From: Tanypteryx hageni
Taxonomy: Eukaryota > Arthropoda > Insecta > Odonata > Petaluridae
Length of the DNA: 64,000 nt
Assembly (NCBI GenBank): GCA_028673005.1
Contig: CM054114.1
Location: forward strand, 124,277,307 to 124,341,306
Direction: 5' to 3'
This document shows, piece by piece, positions 21,540-33,500 of this stretch. The translations under genes were made by a program, and so were the position numbers. Below the pieces are notes generated by a model. It worked only from the letters and a program-made list of their open reading frames with translations, had not been told where the DNA came from and searched no databases. How positions within the stretch are numbered: position 1 is the stretch's first letter; each line of letters starts with the position of its first letter.

Positions 21540-21945
21540 ATCAATAGCGACGCCTGGAGGCTTTGCAACACGCAACACCCTCCTGCCCTCGCGGTCGCGT
21601 ACCCATCAAGGCGCCGTTTTCGACCTCGGGCACAAACTGGAGCAACCCACAATGACCTCCCGTCCGACCACCTCTCCTCCCCCAAGCGACTAGGGCGTGA
21701 AACGCTTGAGGCGGCGAAATGCGTGCGTAACACGCGAAAAGAGGACGACAATACGGGACGACGACGATAAAAGAATAAAAAGCTCGCGTGATCGGACCTT
21801 TGAACGCGATCAAACGAGCATCGGAGGAAGAGAAGTGCACGGGATGAGATTCGTTCCCATTTGGGAAACACGATCTTCTTCTTTTTCTATTCCGACAGCC
21901 GAGATGGGAGTTTTGGGGTGGGAGGGGGATTGTTGCTATTCCCAG
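21540..21945 (+). other. CpG-rich patch ending in a consensus splice donor
   Basis: Markedly richer in CG than the surroundings (CGCGGTCGCGTACC, GGCGGCGAAATGCG). It ends CTATTCCCAG then GTGAGT, an ideal CAG/GTGAGT donor at about 21943. It could be a first exon with promoter on the + strand. Frames inside have no recognisable domain, so this is only a candidate. Confidence 0.25.
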
Positions 21946-22734
21946 GTGAGTCAAATGAGGCGAATGTGGGGCAAAGGTGAAGAGGAGAATTGGAGCGTTC
22001 CGAAGCTCGGAGAGTATACATATTCAGGGCACGCGAGAATAAAAAGGGTTAGCCTGTTATACTTTGTCGCCATCTTCTTTTTTTAGAGTACTAATAGCTT
22101 AAGGGTTAAAACCACCAAAACGTGTTTAATACTGTAGCGGATCAAGAAATAAGTTGTCCAAATAATATTGAACACATTTCACAAAAACTACTATATAAAA
22201 ATTATGGTTCGCAATCTATGTAGCAAATCCTAACGTATATTCAACAATACGCACTTTAATAAAAAACAAGAAGTCAAAATCCGAAGTTGACGTCCCGAAT
22301 TGATTGCCTATATTGAAAGGAAATGTTTCAGTATGTGTTAGTTATTCCAAGGAATTCTCATACCATAAATTCCATTTGTAATTCATAGCATGTCAATGAT
22401 AGAGAAAAATTGGGAAACAAATTAATCGAGTATTCTCAAGTTTAAAATACTAAAAGCCATGTCAAAATCTCTTTCTGACATATTTTGCATTTTTTTAAAT
22501 AAACGTTATTGTTTATACGCTAATATGTCTGGATCAATTGTCAATTGCTGAAGGGAAGTCGAGCGGAAAAGAAAATAACCCATTTGTTCACTCGTCTCCA
22601 TGGCAACAATCCGATAAAATGCGATTTAAAACGCAACAAGGCTTCCTTTTAGTAGAAATTCAAGAAAATACGATCAATTATCAAAATTCGGTGATAAGAC
22701 AGAATCTACATTCCTATTCCATTATAACACTACA
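21946..22734. other. unassigned AT-rich DNA
   Basis: No gene or repeat boundary recognised. Confidence 0.4.
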
Positions 22735-23010
22735 ATCCTCGCTCCGATATCACAATTTTAAGATATTTTAATGTATTAAAGAGAACATCTCTGCACGATG
22801 GATTTGATATTTCTTATGTAAAACAAATAGGAAAAAACGTTCCTGGAATCGAACCTGGGACAATCTTCGCCAAATAAAATACAGCTCTTTGGTGGGCCCT
22901 TGCAGCATGAGCTTCATACCAAGTTTCATGAAAATCGGTCCATTGATGCAAAAGTTGTTAGTAGGGGACACACACACACACACAGACAGGACCATTTCAC
23001 AAGGCTGTTT
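22735..23010 (+). repeat. dispersed repeat family G (inverted tRNA 3' half), copy 1
   Basis: Starts GCTCCGATATCACAATTTTA, then TGCACGATGG, then TTCCTGGAATCGAACCTGGG, the reverse complement of a tRNA T-arm/B-box. It ends with TTCATGAAAATCGGTCCATT and a (CA)n/GACAGAC tail. The same order occurs at 57130-57420, with shorter or diverged versions at 48095-48300, 48940-49140 and (opposite strand) 29955-30060. The architecture suggests a tRNA-related SINE in minus orientation. Confidence 0.65.
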
Positions 23011-24257
23011 GGAAACCAGCCTAACAAGGAAAGAACTGGTGAAACAACTTTTAAGGATCGTTTTTTAATAAAAAATATAGCTATACTACGTTATAATATC
23101 AAGAAATGTATTTTTTCTTTGATCTTAAAATTAATGGTCAGTGAAAACTAAACAACTTAAATTATACTAAAAACAAATTATACTAGAATCAATAGCGTTC
23201 ATGACTGTCACCGGCCGAAACTATTCTGACAATTTGGTCGCACTAACTTGAATGGTATAGAAGTCCCAGCTCAGCTTTAGCGCTGATAACCTGGATTGTC
23301 CTTATAAAACTTGAATCAACATAGCTCAAAACACAAATTCCTAGTTCGCATCGCTGTATTCAGACGAGTTTCCGCGTGATACACTACACGGTGTGAAGAG
23401 TATGCATGGCGAATTTCATGCTTCGCTTCGTTTTCCGTATTGCCGTCTGCGTAAGAGGCTTTGTCCCGAGAATTTTCCTGAACCCCCTCAGCACCGGGGT
23501 GTATCTACCGGATCGGCAATCTTCTCCCTCTCGTTTCGACTCCATTAATTGCTCTATTTTGCCTTCCGCATATACACCGAGACTAATTTGATTGACCTTA
23601 TTTGTAAAACTCTATAAATAATACTGTTATTCAACTGTTACTAATGATTCCGAATTATTATGATTGCGAAACTTTTTAGATAAGTCAGTCAAATTAAGAA
23701 TGCCGGTTATTATGACGCGTATAGATCCTAGAGATTCTTAAGAGGGATTCAGAAAAACAACATTTTGAGCCATATATATTTGCTGACTCTCATGTGGGTC
23801 TCCGAATTAATGCATACACATGCAAGAAGACGAGAAGTAGAGGATTAAGGAAACTGCAAGGAAGGAATTCCTCAAAAATCTGCTCGCATTTGCGAATCTT
23901 ATCTGCAAGATGAGACTAAGCCTGCTAAAAACATAGAATCTTTTATATCCAAAATCTAGCATTAGTAAACTAATATTGGAAGGTCATTTTACGAAAAATT
24001 CTGCGTTACAGATTTAGCTCGCGAATAGAAATTTGTCAGGGATAAATTTATGCCGTTATTTGCAATCACGAGAGAAAAATATTCGTCTCCTTCGCATTTA
24101 TTTTCTACCCTAAATTCGGTGTTTTCGATAGAGCTAGAAAAAAATAAAAAGGCCAGAATCGTACGTACAAGCGTTACGTAATGCGTGATGACTATTGGTT
24201 CAGGAAAATGTAACTAGATGGCACTGAGGTTGAGGTTTGTGTGAAGAGCAGCAGGAT
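23011..24257. other. unassigned DNA
   Basis: No supported gene. A short + frame at 23406-23591 has no domain. Confidence 0.4.
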
Positions 24258-24319
24258 CCATACACGCGTACGGACGGCCAATCCCGGGATAGAAAAGCGA
24301 GATCCGTACGCGTGTATGG
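24258..24319. repeat. perfect 17-bp inverted repeat
   Basis: CCATACACGCGTACGGA (24258-24274) and its exact inverse (24303-24319) flank a 28-bp centre containing CCCGGG. The two arms could form a hairpin. GC-rich with CGCG in each arm, in contrast to its surroundings. Confidence 0.8.
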
Positions 24320-24685
24320 CGAACCGGCTAAAATGGTCAACTTCACTTAGTATTTCTCTCTATGCACGCCTTAAATAAAAATCCATATAATACCTCAGCT
24401 TTTAAAGCTATTACTCCGTCTCAAATGATGCGTATATTTGCATTTAGTTATGAGTTATCTCTCTTTGGTGGTGGTTATCGCCACGTGGGGTTACGGGCGA
24501 CTTTTCCCGACAGAACCGAAACATGACACATGGCGACGCAATTATTCACGCACGTAATGAACTGCATGTTCCATTTGAGAGAGCTGATCATCCGCGCTGG
24601 CGACGCATATCTCAGTTGAAATGTGAGATTTATTTCACTTACAATTAATACGATTTAGAGAGTGGCCTCGGGATTTCCTAGAAGT

Positions 24686-25996
24686 AACAATGATCCCTCT
24701 AAAGAAGAAGCCAAAGGCAATGCAGTATAAATATTTACAGAACGATAAGCCTTCGGTCACACACGTCGAAGATCATCACGAGGATTCTTAATAAAAGGCT
24801 GGAGAAAAAGGCAGAAGAAATGCTAGCGTTTCAGAAAAGGACGAGGAACGAGAGATGCTATAGGGGTAGTTATAATCATATCAGAAAGGGAAATAGAGTA
24901 CAGTCAAGATATCTGCGTATGTTTCGTAGACTGGCAGAAGGCGTTTGATAGAGTAAATTGGGTCAAGTTGATGAAGATATTAAAGGATATATGTGTAGAC
25001 TGGAAAGACAGGAGACTGATTAGGAATCTATATGAGAATCAAGTTGTAAAGGTCAGGTTTGAGAATGTGGACACCTGCGGAATAAATATCGGTAGAGGAG
25101 TAAGACAAGGCTGCTGCCTATCGCCAACCCTATTCAATATATATGGAGAAAGTCTAATGCAAGAAGCTTTAGAAGGCACAGGGGATTTCAAAATTGGAGG
25201 AAGGATTATAAGAACAGTAAAATACGCAGATGATCAAGTACTTCTAGCAAGAAAGGAAGAGGAGCTACAAAAAATGATAAATAGACTAGTGATAACAGGT
25301 AGAAAATACAGTATGGAAATAAATACAGAAAAATCCAAGGTCATTCGAATATCGGGTAAAGAAGAGAATCTGAACATAACTATTGGGGGAAAGCCATTAG
25401 AACAAGTTTCAGAATATAAATACCTTGGAAGTATCATAACACGAGAGGCAAAATGTACGGATGAGATCAAAACTAGAATAGGAAAAGCAAAAGCGGCTTT
25501 CAGGAGAAAGAAACAACTACTTACAGGGAATATATCCGCAAGAAGTTGATAAAATGCTACGTATGGAGTATAGCATTGTATGGGGCAGAAACATGGACGC
25601 TAAGGAAAAATGACATCAAATACTTGGAAAGCTTTGAAATGTGGGCTTGGAGGAGAATGCTGAAGATAAAATGGACAGATAGGATGAAAAACGATGAAGT
25701 CCTACGAATATTAGGAGAGAAGCGAATGATTAAACAGACTATTAGAAAGAGGAAGGCAAACTGAGTTGGACATTACCTGAGGAGAGAGAGTATGATTAAA
25801 GACGTGTTAGAAGGAAAACTAAATGGAAAAACGGAATGATGTAGGAAAAGGTTTCAGCTGATAGACGATTTGAAAGGGAAAATAAGTTATCAAGATATGA
25901 AGAGGACAGCGGAAAATAGGAGTTTATGGAGAACCAGGTTTAACCATGAATAATAACGGATCTGTATACGGGCATACTACCTATGATGATGATGAT
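24686..25996 (+). pseudogene. LINE reverse transcriptase, 5'-truncated and broken
   Basis: Readable in pieces. IPLKKKPKAM and SKIITRILNKRLEKKAEEML lie upstream; FVDWQKAFDRVNW is RT motif A near 24930; the 24968-25549 frame gives GRGVRQGCCLSPTLFNIY and VKYADDQVLL (catalytic YADD) and then YLGSII. After a frameshift near 25545 the frame 25546-25764 gives ALYGAETWTLRK and MWAWRRMLKIKWTDR, the usual C-terminal region of these non-LTR elements. Stop codons interrupt later coding. The copy ends in ATGATGATGATGAT (about 25983-25996), a microsatellite tail rather than poly(A). The 5' endonuclease region is absent. RT motifs are intact but the frame is not, so it is inactive. Confidence 0.85.
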
Positions 25997-26190
25997 CTAA
26001 GGAATTTTCCAAATTTGAAGCCAGCTAGCGGAATATATATGCTGGGGTTCAAATGATGGAAAATTCATGGATTGATGAGAGCTATTTAAATCAAAAGTAA
26101 TATTTCAAATATCTCTTGAAACATAAGAAAGTTGATGGTCTGCAGACAGAGGGCAGATAGCATATTACTTTCTTTTAAGAAAAAGTGCTA
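25997..26190 (+). repeat. family A 3' fragment, copy 3
   Basis: Begins directly after the LINE tail with TTTGAAGCCAGCTAGCGG, then AATTCATGGATTGATGAGAG and ATTTCAAATATCTCTTGAAA. Only the right part of family A is present, so the LINE may have landed in or beside a family A copy. Confidence 0.7.
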
Positions 26191-26524
26191 AAAACGATCA
26201 TTAGATGGAAAGAGAGAAAACGCCTCCCGAACACAAATTACTTACCGAGAAATTGAACAAAATAACCTGGCGCTAGATTTCTTCTTTTTAAGGAACACTA
26301 CCGTGTAATCTCAACGCTTCCTTAATAGGGCGGAAGAGAAACGGCAGAAAGGAAGGGAGGGAACAGCATAAAATGCTCTAAATATCGATAAATAAAATAT
26401 AACAAAAGAATAACGGCTACTCCGTAAATAATTGCCTTTCCGGAGAAGTGAGAGATGTTCCAACTGAACGGAATTCTCTCGTAAAATAGCGTTGCCAGTC
26501 AAATTTCTCTCTCCATTACCACCA
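26191..26524. other. unassigned DNA
   Basis: No gene seen. A minus frame at 26311-26544 has no domain. Confidence 0.35.
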
Positions 26525-27105
26525 CTTTTCTCCATCTCGCCCATCCCCTATCTCCCTTCCTGTCCTTCCCTCCCTCTCCCTTTCGTCCCAATAAAAACGT
26601 AATTTAATTCAATTCTCTTCCCTTCCCTCTCTGTAAGAATGTAAGAATGGACCTTCTGGTCTAAATTTCGCCCGAATAAAGACGATTATCTATCTATCTA
26701 TCTATCCCCCTCTCTCTATCCCCCTCCCTCTCCCCCTCCTCTCTCCATCCTGTCCCCTCTCCTCCTCCCTTTTTCCATCTCCCTTCCCCTCTCATCCATC
26801 GGTATTCACCCATTCCTAACTACATTTTTACTTACTTCTCGACTTCCATCCTTCCTTTCTTTCCCTCTCTCCTATCCCTCTCCTCCTTCCTTCCTCCCGT
26901 ATACTCCTCCCTACAGCCCCATCATTCCTCCCGCCTTTTCCCTATTGCTTATTCTTTCCCACCCCTGATTCCTACTCCTCCTCCGTTTTCTCTCCCCAAA
27001 ATAGTTTCAGTACCCTTTTTTCCCATTTTCTTTCTTTCCCTCTCTTTCCATTCTCTCTTCCTCTTTCTCTTCTTCCATCTCTCTCTTTCCCTCTCTCTAT
27101 TCCCC
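26525..27105 (+). repeat. pyrimidine-rich block
   Basis: C/T-rich on + (a purine tract on the other strand). Contains the LINE tail at 26640-26705 and resumes at about 27545 after a second LINE fragment. Confidence 0.85.
26640..26705 (+). mobile_element. LINE 3' end with (TATC)n tail
   Basis: AAGAATGGACCTTCTGGTCT, AAATTTCGCCCGAATAAAGA, then ATTATCTATCTATCTATC. It is the forward version of the ends at 11521-11622 and 31330-31470. Confidence 0.7.
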
Positions 27106-27106
27106 G

Positions 27107-27541
27107 ATCATATCCGGACAATCTGTACTTTCCAAGTCATAGGACAACTGTCTTTCAAAAATCATTTTGTGTCTCTGCTACAAAACTATGGAATTCTTTA
27201 CCTCAAGACAAAAAACTCAACAACAATGTCAAGATTTAAATTAAAACTATATGATTTCCTATTCAGAGTTTGATGCAACCTAGCCAAAATTATGTTATTT
27301 GTTACTATCAATAGTTTAATAAATCGTCAGAAATGTAATATGAAAACTTGTCTTGATTTGTATGAACTATGTTTTATAAAATACTCGAATTTGTTCATTT
27401 TTGTGAGCAGGAAAAACATTGTTAACTCATATGTAAAAACATTGTTAACTCATGTATTAGCTGGCCAAATATCTTTATTGTATTCTTCTTTTTTGTTCTT
27501 AGGGGGCACAGCCCCAGAACAATAATAAATTTATTATTATT
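27107..27541 (+). pseudogene. LINE 3' end with broken ORF2 C-terminus and (ATT)n tail
   Basis: Reads VSATKLWNSLPQDKKLNNNV, then after a frameshift RFKLKLYDFLF and a stop, the typical last residues of CR1-like or related non-LTR ORF2 proteins. About 290 bp of untranslated sequence follows, ending GGGGCACAGCCCCAGAACAA and TAATAAATTTATTATTATT. GGGGC...GCCCC can form a small hairpin next to the tail. The fragment splits a pyrimidine tract, showing retrotransposition into simple repeat. Confidence 0.7.
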
Positions 27542-27544
27542 CTC

Positions 27545-27865
27545 TAGCCTTTTTTCATCTTTTCCTGCGTCTCTATCTTCCCCTTCTTTCTCACCCTCTC
27601 TCTTCCCTACTCTCTCCTACTCTCTCTCGCCTACTGTCTTTCTCTCTCTCCACCTATCTTACCTCCCCTATCTCCCTTTTTCTCTTCTCCTTTCCTTCTC
27701 TTTCTCCCTCTCCCCTCTCTCTCTCTCTCTATCCCACCATCACTTCTCCCTACACTTCCTCCTCCCCCAGTTTCCCTCGCTCTTTTGTTTTCCCTCCATC
27801 CCTCCCACTCTCCATCTCATCCGTTTTATCTATTCCCCAATCTCCACCACCTTCGTCTTGTTAAC
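27545..27865 (+). repeat. pyrimidine-rich block, continued
   Basis: C/T-rich with (CT)n runs near 27715-27730. Same composition as the block to the left of the LINE fragment. Confidence 0.8.
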
Positions 27866-27954
27866 GAGAGAGTTGAAGAGTGAGGGTGGACAAGTCGAGC
27901 ATTTACCACCATTTTTTTAATCATCGGAGGCGGGCTTAAAGAGACTATAAGGAA

Positions 27955-28840
27955 AAAATGAATAAAAGTTTAGGGAGGATGAAGGGTTAGTGAAGTAGGA
28001 ATGGAGGGAGGAAAAGGGAGAGGTGGGAGGGGAGATAAGAGGGTAAGGTGGCATCCGGTCGGATGATGGATGGAGGGAGGGAAGTAGTGAGGAAAAAATC
28101 GAGAAAGGAAGGAAAGGAGGAAAGAGGGGAGGGAGGAATGGAAGGAGAGAGGTAGATAGACAGATATCCGTCTTTATTTTATTTTGGAGGGATTGAGACT
28201 AGAGAACGGAAGAGAGGAAGGGAGAGAGTTAGGGAGGGAAGGAGACAGTAAGGATGGGAGAGGGGAAGAAGGTAGGGGGGAAGGGTGAAAGGAAGGAAGG
28301 GGGGAAGGGTGAGAGGAAGGAAGCGGAGAGGGAGAAAGGAAGAGAGAGGGAGGGAGACGGAAGGTGAGGGAGAGAGGAAGGATGGGAGAGTGGGAAGAAG
28401 GGAGGGTGGAAGGAAGGGAGGGGGAGGGAGAAAGGAAGAGAAAAAGGGGATCGAAAGAGAGAGAGGATGAGAGAGATAAGAAAGAGGGAGAGAGAATGGG
28501 AGGGATGAGAGAGGATGGGAGGGATAAGAAAGGGAGAGGGAGGGATGGAGAGAGAAAGTAAGAGAAAGGGAGGGAGATGTGGAATAGAGGGAGAAATGGA
28601 GAGAAAGAAAGAGGGCAGGAGGGAGAAAGGGAGGAAGAGCGAAAATGGAGGGAGGAAAGAAGAGAGGAAGGGAGGGAAGGAAGGATAGAGGCAGGAAGGA
28701 GAGAGAGGGAGGAATACGGGTAGGAGGGAAGGGAAGGAAGACGGGAGAGAGGATGTAAGAGAGAGAGGGAGAAAAGAAAGGAGGAAGGAAAGGAGTGAGG
28801 GAGGAAGAGAGAGGGAAAAAAGGAAGGAAAGTAGATGATC
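27955..28840 (+). repeat. purine-rich block
   Basis: GA-rich with irregular GGAAGG and GAGAGG repeats. At 28155-28195 GATAGACAGATATCCGTCTT followed by TATTTTATTTT resembles a LINE 3' end with a GATA tail in minus orientation. The ~235-codon minus frames are Ser/Pro/Leu low complexity. Confidence 0.85.
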
Positions 28841-28920
28841 GCCTACAAGGAAATCGATACGGAGAAAAGAGAACATCAAGGAACAAAAGAAGACGATATA
28901 CATAGCTCAGGCTAGCGACA

Positions 28921-29055
28921 ATGAACGCCGCTCCCTCCTTCCATCACTTCCCCTTTGCATCGTTCCACCTCTTTCTCATTGTTGCACAATCCCTCGCGGT
29001 TTCCCAGGCGCCAGTTATCGATTTGCTAATTACCTCACCTGAAGAAAATGGGTAA
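28921..29055 (+). CDS. candidate small secreted peptide or signal-peptide exon
   Basis: A 44-codon frame starts at an ATG in ACAATG context right after the purine block. Residues 1-30 look like a signal peptide: MNAAPSFHHF, then hydrophobic FASFHLFLIVAQSLAV with a plausible cleavage after SQA. It continues PVIDLLITSPEENG to a TAA at 29053. The last codons and stop (GGGTAACG) also contain a possible splice donor, so it might be a first coding exon. No family is recognised. A 44-codon frame with a hydrophobic core can occur by chance. Confidence 0.2.
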   Translation: MNAAPSFHHFPFASFHLFLIVAQSLAVSQAPVIDLLITSPEENG

Positions 29056-29954
29056 CGAAAAAATACAACGACAAAAGACGCGTGATTCTCGCTTTTTTAT
29101 AGAAGACGCGACGAGCATTTCTGTCACTAGCCAAAGGCGGGGCGACGGCGTCATATTCATAATCTTTTGTAATGAGAACGTTTACCGTCGAAAAACGAAT
29201 GCTACTTCACTTTTAAGCGCGAATTTCGCATCCTTCTCTCGGCTCGGGTGGAAAAGTAGGGCAAAGAAAGACAAATATCCCTCCGCGGGGCACGGTCATT
29301 ATTATTGCGCGGATGAGGCGCTCCCCTTTAAGTTTGATAAAACGGGCAGATACAGCATGACCTGTATATTTGTGCACAAAAATTGGAAAGGGTGAGAAAT
29401 TCTTAAAATATGATTTTTAAAGTGTCAAAGAAACGATACTCGATTAATGCTTATCTTTTCTCAGTGGCTTATAAAACGATTAAGTTGCCCTTTAATGTGT
29501 TTTCATGTTTCTAGCGTCATATTGCCCTTTATTTATCTTAGAGCAGATTTCCACGTAATCACCCCAAAGGCATGGCACTATCCTTTGAAAATCTTTAACA
29601 CATTAGAGGTAATTGTGATTTTTCATTGATTATTATTGGTACATTTGAGAATAATTAGCGCTCGATCCATTTGGAAAACAAACGTTACATTAACAAAACG
29701 TCGAACCGATGCCGTTGTCGCTAGCATGTGCTTTGCGGTAAGTGCGTAATTATGGTAATATCTCATTAATATATAATTTTTAAGATAAAATTCTTGTACA
29801 TGATTTCGGTGAAACATCAATTCTATTAATAAAAGCCTTACTGTGTGTCTAACGCTGACGTCATCAATGGCACTTTTTAACGCGTTATTAACAAACTTCC
29901 CGATTAGGTGGAAGGCTGAAATTTCGCAGGAAAATTTGATTTAGTTATAAAAAT
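29056..29954. other. unassigned DNA
   Basis: Frames at 29048-29395 and 29447-29629 (+) have no domain. Confidence 0.35.
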
Positions 29955-30060
29955 TAAATGACGAAATAAATACGAAAAATGACCAGGGTTCGACTCCAGG
30001 GGGGAAGCGATTTTTATTTCCCGTAAGATAACACGTAAAAAGCGACTTTTTAAAGTGGAG
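29955..30060 (-). repeat. family G fragment, opposite orientation
   Basis: ACCAGGGTTCGACTCCAGGG is a forward T-arm/B-box. It is followed by TATTTCCCGTAAGATAACAC, matching the inverse of GTGTTATCTTATGGAGAATG at 48940-48960. Confidence 0.55.
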
Positions 30061-30399
30061 GCTTTAATTCTTTTGAAATTAAAATTAGAAAGAATTGACG
30101 TACGATTCAAATTTAAACTGTTTTAGGAAAGTTAATGAAGTTTCTTATGCTATTCATCTTTCTACACCTACCGCTCGAAATCTCTCATATTAAACATTTA
30201 AATTACATATTTTGGGGAAATATATGACGGGCAATACACTAGTTAATATATAATCCTCTTTCAGAGGAGCTTACTGCTCTTGCGTAATAGCAGCTTAAAG
30301 TCTGAAAAGAGTTTTCCTTCCGATACAAAAAATAATATTGTGCGTGAAAGAGTTAATATAAAATTCTTGTTTATACGAAGTATACTTCGGTCATACGCT

Positions 30400-31039
<640 letters not shown>

Positions 31040-32330
31040 AAGATAGGGAGTGAGAGAGAGAGGATGAAAGAGTGGAAAGAGAAAGAAAAGAGCAGCTCGA
31101 AAACGTTCACCGCTAGAGAAAAGGAAGCGAAGGGTTAAAGTATAGGTATCTCTTAGGAGAAGAAAGAAGAGTGAGAGAGAGAGAGAGAGATGGAAGGGGA
31201 AAGGGAGGAGAAGAAGTAGTATTAGGCGGGAAAGGAGAGAAAAACAGTGGGGGAGGAAAAGAGATGAATCGAGAGAAAGACAAAAAGGGAGAGCGGGGAT
31301 AGAGAGAGAGAGGAAGGAGAATTAGTGGGTGATAGATAGATAATCGTCTTAATTCGGGCGAAATTTAGACCATAAGGTCCATTCTTACACTTAACCCTTC
31401 GTCAGTATAATAAATATAAAAAATAAAATAAGATATTGCAATACACATTACATAAACAGTATATAAATCGTACAAAGTAAAAAATGATAAAATTGAAGAC
31501 ATATTTGAGTTTGTGGGGAAAACCTAGGTAAAAAAAGGCTTGTTCTTCCGAGTAAAACCTACGAAGGAAAACATCCACTGAGAAGGGAGGTGTGAAAAAC
31601 CTGCGAAAACCCTAGATAGTGTATACATGGCAATATAAGACTACAACATTAAATAGAAAGAGAGTTCGTATATACTGCCACAGAAAATACAGGTAAAGAG
31701 AGATAGTAGGGGGAGAGAGAGAGAGGGAGAAGGAAAAAGAGAATGAGACGAATAGAGAGGATGAAAGGGAGAGATGGAGGGGAAGGGATTGGGTGAATGA
31801 AAAAGAAAGATGGTGAAAGAGAGAGAGGAGAAAGAGGAGGGAAAGATAGTGGAGGAAAGGGAGATATAGCGGAGGAAAGGGAGAGACAGAGGAAAGAAAG
31901 AGAGAGACAGGAGATAGAGAGAATGAGAGGGAGAGAGAGAAAAGAATGAGAGGGTAAAAGAGGCGGAGAGGAGGGTGAGATAGAAAGAGAGTGAAAGAGA
32001 GAGGGAAAGTTAGCGGAAGAGGGAGAAGAGAGGGGGTTGACGGGGAGAAAGGAGGGAGAGATAGGAAGAGAGAGAAATAAAAACAGAGAATGAAGGAGAG
32101 AGGGCGAAAGAGAGATGGAGAGAGGATGAAATAGAGGGAGCGAGGGAGAGGGTGACAGAAAGAGGGTGAAAGAGAGGGAGAGAGGAAGAGGGAGAGTATG
32201 AGGGGGATGAAGTGAGACAGGTAGAGAGAGTATTGGTGGAGAGGGGAAAAGATGAAAGAGGATGAACAGAGGAGAGAGAGAGAGAGAGAGATAGGGTGAG
32301 AGAGATGAAGGGTTTGTTAGAGATATGATC
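31040..32330 (+). repeat. purine-rich blocks flanking a LINE tail
   Basis: GA-rich sequence at 31040-31330 and 31690-32330, separated by a LINE 3' end (31330-31690). Open frames inside are low complexity. Confidence 0.8.
31330..31690 (-). mobile_element. LINE 3' end with (GATA)n tail
   Basis: On + the sequence starts GATAGATAGATAATCGTC, then ATTCGGGCGAAATTTAGACC and ACCCTTCGTCAGTATAATAA, the inverse of the end at 26640-26705. AT-rich sequence beyond may be further 3' untranslated region. No coding remnant identified. Confidence 0.65.
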
Positions 32331-32866
32331 CAAGTGGGTTTGGAGAGGTCCCCTTTAGTAAAGGTGAAGAGGGTGCGGCTCGGACAACACCTACATTCCC
32401 TCTTTCTGCCCTCTCATCTCAACCCTCACTAACGCATACGCAAATGTACGCCCGCGCACTCACGTATGCGCACGTGTACGCAGGCGCACGCTTCATATGA
32501 TACAAGATAACACTGATCAGGTTAAAAAACTTCGTTGAACTTCTCATTGCCACATCATTTCATGCGTAAGAAATAGATATCCTGTCAACGGCTTAATTTA
32601 GCGCAATCGGTAAAATAAATATAAATAATTACATACATAACGAAAGAAAAGATCCAAGTGAAACGGAGGGGAGATTCGTTGATTCGTTCATTAAGGAGGT
32701 AGATGCGCGTTCGGGGAGAAATGACAAAGAAAAGGCAAGAGGGAGGGAGATATAGAGGGTCAGCAGATAGAGAAAGCAATTAATGTCCCTGCGAAGGGAA
32801 GGGTGCGGGAAGGGTAAGGAGGGAGAAATGGATGACGCAGCCCTTCTGCTTAATGACACTGAAGGG
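32331..32866. other. unassigned DNA
   Basis: Contains CGCACGTGTACGCAGGCGCA-like alternating sequence near 32440-32490. No gene supported. Confidence 0.35.
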
Positions 32867-33134
32867 CAGCGGTCCCCGTCACAGCACCATTTCAAGGATA
32901 AACAGAATTTGGCGGCACCCCAGCCTTGAAACAAGGCTTTCGCATTTTTACAAATGAGTGTTATAAGCTTCGGGCGTATCCATTTGTAGGTACCACACCA
33001 TAATATATATTATCACAGAAAAATTATTGATCTAAATAATCTGTAAACATATTCAAATTCCTCCTTTATTCGCTAGACCAAGTGTTTCGCGGCATTCCTA
33101 AAAATCAGCTGCGGCACCAGGTTGGGAACTACTG
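32867..33134 (-). mobile_element. hAT element, same family as 4422-4712
   Basis: The right end CACCAGGTTGGGAACTACTG is the inverse of CAGT(A/G)GTTCCCAACC. The neighbouring AAAATCAGCTGCGGCACC matches CAGCTGATTTTTAGG of the first copy in inverted form. The left end CAGCGGTCCCCGTCACAGCACC is degraded. No TSD could be confirmed. Confidence 0.65.
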
Positions 33135-33139
33135 CCCTA

Positions 33140-33500
33140 GGAAGACAATGGAAGGGAGGAGGAAGAGGAATAAAAGGGAGAGAGAGAGAGATCTAGGGAG
33201 GGAGGAAGAGGAGAGAGAGAGGGCGGTAGAGAGAGAGGACGAGAGTGAGTGAGGAAGGGAAAGAGTGAGGAAGAGAGAGTGAGGAAGGAAAGAAGAGTGA
33301 GGAAGGAAGGGAAGAAAAATAAGGAGTGTTAGATAATATAATATGTCAATTTAAAAAATATAGGGAGAGATAGGAAAAGAAAGGGGGGAAAGAAAGTAAT
33401 AGATGAACAGAGGGAGGGGTGAGAGAGAAGAGGTGGAGGTGAGGTCGATAGACATAGAGAAAGACAAAGGAAGGACTGAGAGGGGAGAGTGACGGAGGGA
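33140..33500 (+). repeat. purine-rich block
   Basis: GA-rich to about 33310, an AT-rich break, then GA-rich again to about 33500. Confidence 0.75.

Noticed and set aside
28179..28903. Two ~230-codon minus frames
   Set aside because: Low-complexity purine-tract translation.
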